Of a DNA stretch of 64,000 bases, positions 22,701-37,700 are shown piece after piece. The position numbers were made by a program, and so were the translations under genes. Positions within the stretch are counted from its first letter, which is position 1; each line of letters begins with the position of its first letter. The notes below the pieces were generated by a model, which had not been told where the DNA came from, did not search any database, and worked only from the letters and a program-made list of their open reading frames with translations. Source of the stretch: Aptenodytes patagonicus (taxonomy: Eukaryota > Chordata > Aves > Sphenisciformes > Spheniscidae); contig NC_134950.1 of assembly GCF_965638725.1 (NCBI RefSeq), positions 168,916,853 to 168,980,852 of the forward strand, read 5' to 3'.

Positions 22701-25700
22701 AGTTTTATGCATAATGATATATGTGCTTGGGACATAAACTTCTAGTGTGTGTTTGTTTTCCGAACTTGAGCTCAGCTGCCTAAAGCAAGTCCCTGTAGAC
22801 TTAGCCCATGTTTCCTTGTCTTCAGGCTGCAGCTAACAGAGGATAAAGCCTTAATGCTGTGGAACAGGCAGAGCTGCCTTCTAGGCTAGGAGTGGTTAAT
22901 CCTAAAATCAAGTTAAGGTTGATAATGACAGAAGTGGCCCAGTCTACCAATGCAGAATTTGACTTCGACATCTCCAAGGGGCTTTCGTTCCTATTTATAG
23001 CATTTTTCATTTCATCTTTCCTGATAGGAAGAGATGATTCACTAAAGTAAAACGGAATAGAGAGTTCATCAACATATTAAAGTTAATGGAATGAGTGAGC
23101 TCTGCTGACCAAGTCATTAACTGCTCCTGTAGTTTTCAGACTCATCCATCGCCCACCTGACATGTCAGCTATTTTCATGACGGAGCTATGTTAGCCACAT
23201 ATACAAGCAATAATTTATGCATTGCACTCAGTGGCTTCTACAAAGCCATTACCCAACCTCGCCTTCCTGCTTGCCTTCCTGCTTACCATCAGCATGCATA
23301 TGAAGTGAAAAAGTGGATAAAATATAGATTTGCTCCATGAGAGCACAACTTCTGCAGAATTAGAGGTGGGAGAATAAAGTCAGTCAGAAAGGTATAACAA
23401 TGGAGATGCGGAAGCTTTCAAATCAAGGATGTTTTAACCCTAACTTGAAAACACTGAGAAGAACTTTTCTTAAATTTTGTAGTAATGCCCTACTTAGACT
23501 CAGGGATACATCTGACAATTTTAAAGCCAAATTCAGCGTCTAAAGTAATGTGGTAGGCAAGTTAAAATTACACAGAAGAAATCAGTTGCAACTTTAACTT
23601 GATGAAAAATTTCCTCCTTCCTCAGAAGACCAGTCTCAAATCCTCATTGTCACTTAGATCATGAACTCTTTAGCAACAAAACCAGCATTTTAACAGGAAA
23701 GGATATAACTTGCTTTGGTATTGTGTTCCCTTTACACAGTCAGAGTGACCCAGAGTCACAATGGTGTAAATAAAAATCAGATTTACTGCTGTATTAAGAT
23801 TAGTGTAACTTACATCGTCCTCAGTGAGGCTTTAAAAAGCGTGTTTGTTAAGAACAAATGATGTGGTGTGTTTTCAACATTTCTGCAAGTAAATCCTCTC
23901 AAAGCGTATTTATTGATTTAAATAATGCGCCAGTGATTTAGTGCTTACCTAAAATGGCATTTTATATTAATTCGCCACCCTGCTTTCAGAAGTCTGCTCA
24001 TTAGAAGCCCCGTTTCTCACAAGAGAGAAGAATCACAGGCACTTAAGCTAACCACATAAACATTATCTGAGCTGGAGAAAGAGAATTAGCTGCGCTACCA
24101 TCATGCCAAATGTAGTAATGTCTGCAAGTCTGTATATCTTTCTCTGTTCCAGGACGAAAGTCCAAGAGATAATGTGATTAGAGATTCCCATATACTGTAA
24201 ACAGGCTGCCACAGCTGTTGGCACATACCACTTGTGGTTTGATACAATTGTCTGGGAAAACCATGCTTTTGAATAACTCACAACAATTTTAAACATTGAC
24301 ATTAGGGTCTTCTTACCGAGCAGATCCAGTCCTTCCAACCTGATTGCTGCCTGATGCCAGAGGCTTAAGCAGAGTAAAACCTGGGTTTTCTGAGTGCTCA
24401 GAAGGTGGTGTATCAGCAGCTCCTGAACCGTCCCCTTGATGGGCAGATTTCTTCTGTTAATGTTGGAGCAGGTTATAAAACCAATTACACAGTTCAAAGG
24501 AAAATAGCTGCTTCAATGCCTAATCAGCAGCTTATGACTGTTGCTACAAGCATGCCAGAACTTTTGATTTACAGGACCTCCTCAGAAACTTTTCTTTAGT
24601 TTCCCTCCATTGCAGGATGGAAACAAAGCAAAAGTTAGTAAAAAGCGCAGTTTCTTATGAAATCATAGGGTGCACACAGCGTTGCTAGAGATCCGACAGC
24701 GCAGCACCATCACTACCAGTGCCAGCATGGTTAATTTGTGTCCCTAACCCAAGTTTTATCTTGGGTTCAATGCTCTAGCCCCCATTACTGAGGTATCTGA
24801 CAGATTCACAATCTCACCATAACATAATTTGTGTCCCTAACCCAAGTTTTATCTTGGGTTCAATGCTCTAGCCCCCATTACTGAGGTATCTGACAGATTC
24901 ATAATCTCACCATAATCTCAAAATATGAGGGTTTTGTATCAATGGGAATTGGATGTCTAAATACTCTAACAAAACCTGACTGTAAGATACCAGACCACAC
25001 AAGAAGCCTTTGGCAGGTTAGTGGACTGCCTCTCAATTCCCATGCCTGTGCTCTGGCAATAGTACCACTTTGCTTATGTTAGTTTGCAACACTAGACCAT
25101 AAAAGTTGAAAACATTTTTAACATACTAGTCACAAGTGGCCAGCCTTCCCAATTCTTTCATCTGTACAATGAAATTTCCATATGCCTGAGACCCATCAGG
25201 CTCGTATCAATAGCTTGGAGATCTGAGGGAGAGGAATTTTCTGAAGTGATTTACAGTGGGAGATGAGAATAACTTACTAGGGGTCCCATCACTCCATGAG
25301 GGGATGTAGCTGGGTACCATGGCAGCCTGCTGATGTTGGCCTCACCTATGTTTGCTTGCTTGCTTGCTTCCTTCAGCAGCCAAGGATGCTGAATACTGAG
25401 AAGTCCCTATTGCAGCCCAACCCTTGCTGTCAGTCATGTGGCACAGTCTTGGCACGAAGCCACATGTGGATGTGATTGCTATTTCTATGTTTTCTGTTGC
25501 TTAAACAGCTTGAAGAAAAGTTACACACAAACAGGAAAGAAACTTAAGAGTCACAAGAGAGAATTCCTGCTTTATCCTTCCATCAGGAAAGTCTGTCAGT
25601 AGGACAGGTATTAGTGTCTCGAGCTAGCAACCATCTCAGATAACAAGGGAGAAGGAAGTGGAAGAGCAGATCTAAAATGATTACAAAGTGTGCTCCTCTA

Positions 25701-28700
25701 GTTAATTTCTTCTGACTGCCTACCTGAAGTGTGAGTCGCTCAATCTCCTCTTCCAGCTCTTTAACCTTTGCTTCTCGTTCAGCCACCATCTGTCTGAGCT
25801 GCTCTATAAGGCAGTTTTGTTTCTGAACCTCACTGTTCAAGTGCTGCCCTAGCATCTGCTGGGACTCCTTGTTCTTCTCGTCCTGCTGGCTCAGGTGCTT
25901 TAAGATCTCCTGCATTTGCTTCTGCTGGCTCTGATAAAATAAAAACAACGAGGGAGATACTAACTTTTGTACACAATGATTATTAAGACTCCCTGGGTGT
26001 TTTACACCCTCCAAGACATATACCCATTTAGGAATGCTAGGGCAAGGCACTGCCCTGCCAAACCCATTCCCTGGTGTAAGCCCACTGGTGTCACTAGTGC
26101 TACTCCAAGAATTTGGTCCGTTACGTTTTAAGCGTGAGACCACCTTGTCTTGCTCTCAGCATCTACCCCTTGAAAAGACTGCCCAGCACATCTACTTGCA
26201 ATGCCCAGACACATGCGGCTGGGTAAGGACAGTCTGTCCCCACCGGCCCCTGCTGGTCACATCAAGACTTCAGTGACTGGATGGTGCAAGTAGAAAAGAC
26301 CTGAGCAACTGAGAGATTCAGTTTGCTGGCAGCTTTGCTACTCAGTGTAGCGGAAAAGAGACCAAGAAAGGCAGGCCTTTCACAAAGAAGATGACTTTTT
26401 CATAAGTTGGATAAAAGTAAAGATTTCAATGCGCTTTTTGTGAAATTAGAACACGATCAGATCGTGTGACAGTGACACTAAAAGATGAGGGTAGTATGAG
26501 ATGACAGCTATGAGACTAGGCTGTTTTACCAGCGGGTTTTGGAGTTTTTCTCACACTGACAAATCTAATACTTGTCGGACAGCTTGCTCTGTCGGGCCAA
26601 CAAACTGCAAGCAAGGTGTTTCTTTGATGTAAGGGATAAAACAAGTTAACCATTCCTTCCCAAGTACACTCACGTCTTTCTGTAATAATTTTAGTGAGAA
26701 TGCTCAGACCTAGCAAAAGTGACAACTGTTACTTGGCTCCTCTGTAATCTGCCTAATCTGCTGGTCAGTACTCATATTCCCCACGGCTGCCTGGTGTGCA
26801 GAAAGGTGAATGCCAGCTTAGTCATAAGCATGTCTTAGCTAAAACCTGCGTGCAGAAGCAAGGAAATGTAAGTGATTTGGAACTTGTGAGGAGCTGGATC
26901 AGGAAACACAGAACTAACCCTACTAAGAAGTGGCATATTTTCTAATAATTTTTTTTTTTATTATTGTAATTGGGGAAGACTATTTATAACCAAGGCAGGA
27001 CAAAAGGATCCTGCAGGACCATGACAGCAGCCATTTATTTCAGCATAACTGCATCTTGAGTCTCTGCTAATACTCTTGGTTTTGAAGGGGCCAAATCCTC
27101 TCAGCTCCAGCTACTGCAAGTGAGTGTGCACATGGCTTAGTACTCATGGTTCAGCTTGTGTGTTTTGGGCTGTGTAACACAACAGATTAAAGTGCAAGAT
27201 TGCAGGCATTCTAAGAAAAAAAATCTACCAATGGAGCTGAAAGCAGAATAGAGAATACAGTCCAGCTTCATGGGTCAGGAATGAAGCCCTTCTACCTACT
27301 AGACAATCCTATTTCAACCCTTCTGCAAAACGTTCCTTCCAATACTCGCAGCTTAGAGCCACTTGACTGCAACGCCTGGTGCTGTCTTGCAGCCTTTACA
27401 TGATCTGATCCAACATGCAGAAGGGCTTTAGCTGACTAGGAAGCCTCTGGCTGTCACAGTTTGATTCATCAGGCTTCTGTATACCCTAAGGTTGTCTGTG
27501 TCACCGTGTCATTAAATTACATCATGTTTCATCACATATAGAAAGAAGGCTGATGTGCAGGAGCTGGGACCAACAGTAATAGTCAGACTGTACCAGTAAG
27601 GCGTCTATGAGCTCATCGTCGTGTTTTCCTTTCTCCAGCAAGGTTACGATCTGTCCCTTCAGGGTTTTCACTTCGCTGCACAGTACTTTGTTCCTGGCTT
27701 TTGATGCATCAAGTTTTTTTTTCACTTCCTCATGACTTTTTTGGAGAGCATCATGTTCCCCAGTGAGTTTCTGCAGTGATGCAAACACATCATAGGAAAT
27801 GACAGTTATAGCCTATCACCAAGCCCCAGGTGCTTTGGTGAGCTAAAGGAATCACACATCGCCTGGTAGAATCTAAAAAATGGAACTGGCATATCACATC
27901 ATCCCTAAATAAGTAGAAATTATAAATGCTACTACTCACTGCCTGCTTGCCAGCATCAAAAAAGGTCTATCCGCTCAGGAATACAAGTGGACTAGGTTGA
28001 TTCAGTATGTGCCAGGAAGCAAATGATAATTTTGTGTTAAAACCTAATTCTGTATGCTCCTTTTTTCATTTGCCTCACCATTCTCTACAGGGAAACTCCC
28101 TTCCTTCCAGATACAGGGTGGTGATGCCACACTATCTACTAGAAGCTGTCCTCGGCATACACTGCCTCCTGCACCATGCCTTTACCTAGATGAAACTGTC
28201 CAGGAAGCACGCTAGCAGTTTAGTAGTAATGGACAAGTACAGGGGAAGTTATCGTGAATGGAGCCTGAAACACAAAGGCAGAAGTGGAACCATGCAGGTT
28301 ACAGTTATTGAGGAATGCCTTCCCTGTGCTGTGTGCCTGTACCTGTAAATCTTCTCTTTCGTTCTCACGGCCAAGAGTGAAAGGTGTGTATCACCCCATT
28401 GCTCATCCTGTTGCACGGTTAAATTGTGGTGGGAAAAGCAGAGCTAACCAAGCTCTGGGATGGTGCCAGATGGCTACAGAAGCAAATATAGGAAAGGAGC
28501 ACAGGGAGATGTGCTTTGCTAACCTGAATACGTGTAGCTGACCTGCACTACCCATGTTTCTTGTGGACACAGGCCTATGTATCCTTTCCACCTCAGGGTT
28601 TACTACATGTGCCACTAGCTATAGTCTCTCTCAACCCCTAAACGCTGGATGCCTGTTTATTTTTGTAGCAACTACATGTGATAGAGGGAGGGTAAGACCC

Positions 28701-31700
28701 ATTTTAGGAATGGCCCTTAGAGGATGTCTGGTATAATTCTTAACTTTATTCTGTTCAAATGTAGAAGCCCATAGCCATACAGATATATGAGGTGTGAGGG
28801 GGATGCTTGTATTTAACCATGCATGAAGAATGCACATCTGGCCAAAGGGTGAGGAGGATGCTACAGAGCTTGGATGCAGCTGTAGCAGGGCTTCTTTCTA
28901 CATATGCCTTCAATATAAAGCCAGCACCAGCTGCAATTGCAACCCAGGGCCTCTCTCCCTCTTTCTAACATCACATATCAAGCACAGCTGTCAGGTGGCC
29001 ACATTTCAGGCCAAGTAGATGCATCCGACACATGAATCATAAAGCAGAGGGGAAGACCAAATCTTGTACTGCAGAGGTATGCCTGGCCACGCAAGAGTGC
29101 AATACAGACAAGAAGCGTGGAAGCCTTTTGCTCAGTCTGTGAAGTGTGGCAGAACTTCCTCCAGCAGATCAGGTGGGTTTCTGAAGTGGTCTCTGGGTAC
29201 AGTGTAACATACACCCCGAAGGTAAGGCAAGTTATTACACACTATATACCCAAATAGGACTCTGTCAGCTCACAGGTTTTTACCTCCAAAGTTTCTTTCT
29301 TTTCTTTTTCCAAGCTGCGAATCTTCAGCAAGTTCTTCTCTTGGGCTGACAATTTCCTTGGATCCATAAGGGCCAGCAGTTCCTCATCAATCTCACTCAG
29401 TGATGTTCTGGTCTTGTTTTGACCCAACTGATTCTCCAGCTCTCGAACCTAGAGGACAACAATGACAACTCATCTAGAGCCTTTACCAGGAGTACAGTGG
29501 TCCAGCATCAAAGATCACATAACCTAAGGGAACTCAGAGCGTAGCATTGTATTACTTACTTCTTGACATTATCATGGTTAACTAACACAGAGCAGTGTCT
29601 GTTCTTTCAAATTTAAATTTGCTAGCTGCTAACAAATATGCAGATGTCTAGGGCATCTGTGCAGGGAGGAGATATGACACAAGACCTACAAGAGACTCAA
29701 GACACATGGGAGATCTGTACCTTATTGGAGCCACGTGTGGAGGCCAGGCAGACACTCCAAAGCATCTTGAATGCCACTAAAGACACGTGTAGGCAACAGA
29801 ATAATACTTTAGATCTCCTCTAAAAGGCCAGACACCCACTCAGCTATATACATTTAAGCATCTCGGTCTTTAGCAGAATCACCATCCAGAATGTCCACAA
29901 AGTAAACACCTAAGGCACAGTTCACTAGCCTGAACGTAGGTACCTAGGACTGTTTGAGATGCCCTGGGATACTGGAGACACATATGACGCAGGATCTGCA
30001 AGACATCCATACTCCTCTGGAGAGATGACCAGAGGTCAGAGGGACACCCTATGGCTGGCACTAGACACCTACGTGTGGTCAAGTGAACTCAGCCCCCGCA
30101 TCTCAGCTATTCACTATAGACTTCTTTTATAGTCAGTAGAAGGAAATGGGCACTGCTACAGCACAGTTCCTCTGCCCTGTTCTGGAGGTGTCTTCTAAGA
30201 TAAGATGCACCTACCTCACTTTTGATCCAGTGACTGTATTTACAAGATCCCCACTGACTACAGAAGGGGCCCAAGGAGACTGGCTCAGAAAAGAAATCTC
30301 TACATTACAGTAGAGTACAGTACGTACAGTCTTCAGATGAATCCCAGCCAGGGGGTCTAACGGAAGGAAAATGTAATTTGCTCAAGGGAAACTAGAGGTT
30401 AACAATTTCAGTCAATCAGAGTGCAAAAATCACAGTTTGTTGGCATATAACTATACAGCAGAAAAACAGGAAAAACAGGAAAAATATGCATCAAATTGCC
30501 TGAGAGCAGTTTTATTTAAGATGCAGACAAAACTGCCTCCCTGTCTCAAGCTGACGTTTCAGTTAGACTGTGCCCTTCAAAAGATTCAAGAGTTAAAGAT
30601 CATAGAATCATAGAATTGTTTAGGTTGGAAAAGACCTTTAAGGTCATCAAGTCCAACTGTTAACCTAACACTGCCAAGTCCACCACTAAACCATGTCCCT
30701 AAGCACCTCATCTACATGTCGTTTAAATACCTCCAGGGATGGTCACTCCACCACTTCCCTGGGCAGCCTGGTCCAATGTTTAACCACTCTTTCAGTAAAG
30801 ACATTTTTCCTCATGTCCAATCTAAACCTCCCCTGGCACAACTTGAGGCCATTTCCTCTCGTCCTATCGCTTGTTCCTTGGGAGAAGAGACCGACCCCAC
30901 CTCGCTACAACCTCCTTTCAGGTAGCTGTAGAGAGCGATGAGGTCTCCCCTCAGCCTCCTCTTCTCCAGGCTAAACAACCCCAGTTCCCTCAGCCACTCC
31001 TTGTAAGACTTGTTCTCACCTTAAACTGAGGTAATATCTATACTTAGAAAGAGCATCCCAGCACCCAGCTTACATGGCACCATGCAGGGTCTTAACTCAC
31101 CTTGCTTTGGAGAACAAGAATTTGCTGGGCTCGTCCACGCCAGCTGCCAGAATTGGTCAAGAGACTTTGAACATTCACATCTTCACCAACTTCATTTGCT
31201 AAAAGCTATGAAAAAGGGATTAACATCAACAATAAGGCTAGGCTTAAATACATGTGTTGGGGAAAGGGGAGGAAAAGCCGCTCTCTCTAGCGGTAAACAC
31301 AAAACACTGTATCTATACACAGCAGCCTTTATCACCTGTATCATATATCCTGTATTCCATGTGATGCAAGCTCTTTCAGATCATTATTGCAATACAGAGT
31401 GTTGGTGCTTAGGAGGGGTTTGGCTAACATGAATTATTTCACTTTGTGAGGGGGGTAATTCAGTATTTTGATGTTTGACTAATATTCTTTGATTTTTTAA
31501 AAATGTGAATCTGTTTTTTGCTGCCGGCCTTGAGAGTGTGAAATTGTACTATCTAGCTGTGTAGCTGGGTGTCAAATTGTGCTACTTTTGTAAAAAGAGG
31601 ATTTAAAATTCATCACCAAGGTTTACTAAGCATTACTAACAGTTTTCAAGATACGCAATTATTTTTGATATAATGAATACTTAACCAGAACTAAACAGGA

Positions 31701-34700
31701 ACAGCGTAAAGAAATTGTCTTAATACACACCTTTGCAATCAGGAATTGAGCCAATCTCTCTTGCACAATTCCAACACAGCCACATTAATGAGAGCTACAG
31801 TTAGTATGAAGAGCATTTAAATTATTTATAAAAAGGTCAGCAGAGTTCTATTTTTAGGACCATATTCTCTACTCTGATCTGCATTGCAGGTCTCTTATGC
31901 AAAGTAATGAAACCAAAGGAAATAGAGCACATAGTAACACATTAAAATCCATCATGAATCAAAGAGGAAAAGGTTACTCCGGATGTCACTCCAACAAACT
32001 GTTTAAACATGTGCTTTAGTTCAAGCATGGCCTTTAACCTCATTGACTTCCATGGGACTGAAGCCTACATTAAAAGTAAATACATAATTAAATGTTTTGG
32101 AAAGGAGGAATGGGCCTGAACGTATGCTTCAAGTCAATCACAAACCTATTTTGCTGAACTGGGACTTTCAAACCTTAAAGAATCTGTACCCATCATAGCA
32201 ATAGAAATAACGGATACAGTCATCCAGCTATGGTGGCAGAGCATGAAATCTGTGTGTCCACGTGCATATCTTTCCAATTCAGCCACTACGCCTGTGTCTT
32301 TTCTTATCGCTGGAATACTTCACGGAGGCTAATCAAAGCTCAAAAGAAAAGAAGCCTCCTTCTGATTTCACAAGAATATACCTCTTGCACAGGATCCCAG
32401 CCACAGACTGCATCCTGCAACGGTACCTTTTGGGTCATCTTCAGTTCCTGTTTTGCAGATTGGAGTTGGTTACGATACTCCATCACTTTAAAGTTGGCTG
32501 TGGTTAATTTTTCTTGCAACGCTTTCACCTCTGAACTTTCAGCCTTTGAAGAGAAGAATATACTCGGTAAGAACACAATCCTCAGGTTAAAACTGAAGTG
32601 ATTAAGATCCACAGATCCATCAGGATCACAGAATCTTGTTTTCCCAGACCCATGCAAATGCCTTCCCTAATTTTTTGGGGTCATAGAGAAGGTACAAACA
32701 GAGCAATTTGGTCACAAAACTAGTGACAGGGATACATCCTTGTCATAAGGAAAGGACTGCACAGTAGGAGAGAACTAAGTATCAGCTTCTGATTTCCTCT
32801 CTTCAATTATAATTCGTACCAAGTTTCCTTCTATCGTCTTCAGAGTTGATTGCTTGATTCCTGCATCACCACCACCAAGAGAATGTATTTTTTCTACGGC
32901 TGTCTGTAGCTGGAAAAGAATGCATTGTTATTATAGAATGAATACAGTGAAGAGCATACCTCCATGAAATATTAATTAGCAAAAAAGTACAACATGGATG
33001 TTTATTTACTCTAGAAAAAAAATTACTTCATTTTCCCTTGTTTTTTAAACACAATCAGTGAGAAAACATATAATTTTTTCCTGAAAAGCTTCCCAAAGAA
33101 GCATGGGTTATTTTACTGTGGAATAACTTCAGTGAAAATGTCTCTGACTTGCTGAGATGGGATCAGTTATCAAGTATGGAGACTTCTGGGGGATTTTATC
33201 ACCATAGGTTCATAAAATAAGTGTTTACATACATAAATGCAAATCCAGTACAGTACAGATCAAGATGTTGTCTCTAGATTCTGGATGCCAGTTTACCCAC
33301 TTTTCAAGAGTATCACAGGATATTTCATAAAAAGCACATAGTCCTACTCACCAGAGGAATTTGAAAAGAGAAATGACTACCTAATGCCCTGTAGCTGAGA
33401 TTTAGTAACGGTGTTAAGGCTCTTTTTCTTTAGCTGGTAGCTCTAAGGTAGCATTTCTCAACTCGTGAAGAATATGTCTCCTTTTGCTTGCCACAGCAAA
33501 GGCAGGCAGACATATAGCCCCTCCTGCTCTGAATCATGTCCTATGCTGAGGTTGCAAAGACTTCTTACTGGACACTGAATTTAGAGCTGGAAAGGCCAGG
33601 AAGTGTTGCTTTAAAGGGCTGAGACTTCATTCTTTGAGGTGGGTGGAAAATCTTGATAATTTGCCTGAATAAAAGACAGCTCTAAGGAATGGCTTCTTCA
33701 TTAAAGTGATATCCAGAGAAACATGGAGTGTAACTCATAGCCGGCTCTAATGTCAACCCTTCTCTGCAAGTAAATCAACGGTTAGGCCACCCGTTCTATC
33801 CAGTTCATAAACTCTTTTAGTCAATGGACTGAGAATGAGAAATTTCAGCTAGTGTTGGCAGCTGCTAGGTCAGGTTCTAAGGAAATTTTCTGCAAACATC
33901 CGTTTGCAGTCTTTGTTTACACATACCACCCTTTGCTAAGTGATTGCTCAATGGCCACACCTTCCATTTTGTTTGTGGGAACATAGTCATGTTAAAACAC
34001 TTATGACTTACATATTTTTCAGTTTTCATACAAGCAAAGAGATAACAATTATGTAAAATAAGAGTGGTTTCCACTGGTGAAAGTATATATTGTGATGCAT
34101 TTGTAAGGTACCACCACCACAATTCATTTTGAAGAGCTTAAGGCATCTGGAAGTAGGCATAGGTGATGAGATTCAACTCACAAATTAACACATTCCTTGT
34201 TTTCAGTGTGGGGGTCTCTATAAAGAACGGAGTCTAGTCAATACAATCACGCAAGCCTAGCCTTCAGATCAGTTTACAGTAGACACCTACATTACATCAA
34301 GTGGATGCACTGATTGTGGATTCAGCTTTGTTGCCCACCCACAGCTGTCTGGTCCCATTTGAGGCATCCAAGGGTATCCAGCAGGCCTTCAGCTGCTGCA
34401 CCAGGACTACAAGTCCTGTCACGTCTAACAGCCCTGCGGGGATGTCTGAGAGGTCAAGTGGCATCTCAGATTGTACTTTTACGCTTATGTGTGGGCAACT
34501 AAATTGCACTTTAGTTGTCTTGGTTCTTTCTACAATCAATGGAAAAAGGTGAGTTCATCTAGACAGTGATCCAGCTTAGCTTAAGAGTTACTAAAGAGAT
34601 GTGAATCACTGCAGGTTCCTATCTATGACAGCTCTTCTCTTTCATCACTCAACATTTTTCATAGATCATAGGATCATAGAATCATTAAGGTTGGAAAAGA

Positions 34701-37700
34701 CCTCTAAGATCATCGAGTCCAACTGTCGACCCAACACCACCATGCCCACTAAACCATGTCCCTAAGCACCTCATCTACACGTCTTTTAAATACCTCCAGG
34801 GATGGTCACTCCACCACTTCCCTGGGCAGCCTGGTCCAATGTTTCACCACTCTTTCAGTAAAGACATTTTTCCTCATGTCCAATCTAAACCTCCCCTGGC
34901 ACAACCTGAGGCCATTTCCTCTTGTCCTATTGCTATTTACTTGGGAGAAGAGACCGACACCCACCTCGCTACAACCTCCTAGTTGTAGAGAGCGATGAGG
35001 TCTCCCCTCAGCCTCCTTTTCTCCAGGCTAAACAACCCCAGTTCCCTCAGCCGCTCCTCATCAGGCTTGTTCTCCAGACCCCTCACCAGCCTCGTTGCCC
35101 TTCTCTGGACAGGCTCCTTCTTGTAGTGAGGGGCCCAAACTGAACACAGTATTCGAGGTGCGGCCTCACCAGGGCCGAGTAGAGGGGGACAATCACTTCC
35201 CTCCTCCTGCTGGCCACACTATTTCTGATACAGGCCAGGATGCCATTGGCCTTCTTGGCCGCCTGGGCACACTGCCGGCTCATGTTCAGCCGGCTGTCGA
35301 CCAGCACCCCCAGGTCCTTTTCCGCCAGGCAGATACCTCCCACTGTCAAACATTGCTTTAATTTTACCCAACTTCTACATCTTCATATAGTTCTACTGAA
35401 CAAGTACAATCCACAAACTCAGCCAGTGACCATTAGTTTAGAGAAGAGCCATCTCAAATGAGGCTGTGAGAAAATACAGGCCATTGACCAGGGCATGGTT
35501 TCAGTGGGGTTCACGTTGTGGTTCATCTTTACCTCAGATGAGACAGGTTGCTGTGTTTGGTTTTGATTTTGATGGTGCTGGTGTCTAAGGCCAGATTAGT
35601 TCACATCTAAAGCGTCCATCTCTGCTTTGACCAGCAATTATTGTTTCTTGAAAATTTCTGTTTGCTTTGAGTTTGATTTCCTTTCCTGAAATATCTGTGG
35701 TCCTTTCTTTTCGGTCAATATCTGACAATATTTTAAATTTCTGTTTGAATAATGGTCACTACACTTCTGCAGCAGGGGATTATAACCAAGTTCATTTTTC
35801 TTGAAATTATTCATGGCTTGCTCCCCTACTTGTGTGATTTTGTAGGCCCACAGCTACACCTGATATTTCTTAGCCAGCCTGCCAACTGTTTGACAAGACC
35901 CCTCTGACCAGATGGCTCTGGATTTACGCAGGAGTTCTCAAAAATTTAATCTAATCTACCATTTCTTGATCTTTCAGGTAACGAGGGTACAATTCAGATA
36001 GATGCATGATTCATGATAATAAGGGACTGTGAAAGATGGAGTCAAAATGCATTTGTCAGCACGATAAATGTTATCGATCCATTTAAATGATGTCTTCTGA
36101 GGAAGCAAAGCATTAAAAATCATCCAAAATTTTACCAGTATTGTGTAAGGGAGTGCAGTAGTAGCCAATGAACAAAGTAAACATTGACATGAAATTTTCA
36201 TTTCAGAAGTCACCTGAGTAAAATTATTCCTGTGAAAGGTTATCACAGATAAAAAAGTCACAAAAATAAATTTGACTGAGTGAAGATTTGCTGTCTTAAG
36301 TGATATAGTTTGTTACTGTCTCAGTTCTGGAAGTACTTATGCCAGAAAACAGCTTTCATCATGTGCATGAATAAAGCTTAGAAGAATAGAGTACTAATTC
36401 ATGACTGGTATTAACAAGGTGGGAATGGAAGACATAATAGTATGAAATTTGCTCCTCCTCACACAAAAAAAATCAGAAAAATATCATTGCCATACTGCTA
36501 GAAGGACCTCTGTGCTTCAAATACAACTGAACATCCCTAATTGGTATTTCATAAATCTTTCTCTCATTATAACTTACTGATATCCTTTCTTATCTGCTCC
36601 TTTCTGCAAAGGTGGAAACAGCTGAGGGCACACATCCCTCTCTCCTATCATGGACAGAAATTACAAGAACTCAAAGCAAGCGGGGACGCAAGAGCAAATT
36701 CAAAATGGGAACATGAATTAAACCCAGCTTCTACAGCTCCTCTATCCCACAAGCTGGATTTCTGTGTTTTAGCATGCAAAAAGAGAACCATAAAAATGCC
36801 TCACTTCTTTCTCCAGCTCTTTGACTTTGTTATTCAGTTGCTTCACTTTGGCTTTTTCACTCTCAGTCTCGGCAGTTATCTCACGATTCTTCTTGGCCAA
36901 TTCAACTATTTTAGTTGCTGCAACATCTCCAGCTAAACCAGACGCCCCTGAAAAGTATACATAAAAGCAAAGGACATATCTTACAGGCAAGATTCAGAAT
37001 AGATGATGCTTTTGTTCTCTGTTCAGTGCACAGTGTACTTTTATTGTCTAATCCATTTCTCTCAGAGCTGTGCCAGGCACTTAAATGAACAAGTGAGGGA
37101 AAAGAGGCGTCAGTGATTCCAGCTGGGTTGCTTGGTCCTTTGAGTCAGCATCACATTGGGTCTAGCAAAGCCACGTTTCACACTTCAGCAACAGCCACAT
37201 GTCAGAAGGCCACAACAGTGGTCGTAGCAACATTACTATGTAGAAAGGGTAGAGGTGTTTCTGCTCACCGCTGTGAAGGACTGTTATGAACAGGTTTTTG
37301 CGGCGTATTACAGAAAAAGACGACACTACTTTGCAGTGGTTGTTTACTACCGGAGGAGTTGCTGAAACAGAGGTGCGAACTTTTCTAGACATCTGTCCTA
37401 AAAGGTCAGGCACACTATTACAGCTGGGTCCTGGATACCGTCCAGGAAATTTCATTGTGCCTATTTATAAGTCCCTTGTGATTCTACATGGATTCTTACT
37501 GTATTACTCTTTTAATTGCTCTTTTAAACAGATACCTCATTCACCTTCTCATCAGAGAGGGCCTGAGTAGTGTCACGAATAAAGTAATCCCCAGAACTGT
37601 CTTGTGTGCCACTTGGCTTTCGTTAACATCATTTATGTGAAGAAAAGTTCTCGCACAAGTGCAAAATCAATATGCTTGCATACAATGTCCACGGAAACCT

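Noticed and set aside
35083-35349. Minus-strand 88-codon frame
   Set aside because: It is the decayed C-terminus of the CR1 reverse-transcriptase ORF2, not a host gene.
37162-37570. Opposed open frames in a CCDC13 intron
   Set aside because: No match to CCDC13 or to a known repeat, and no matching splice phases with neighbouring exons.
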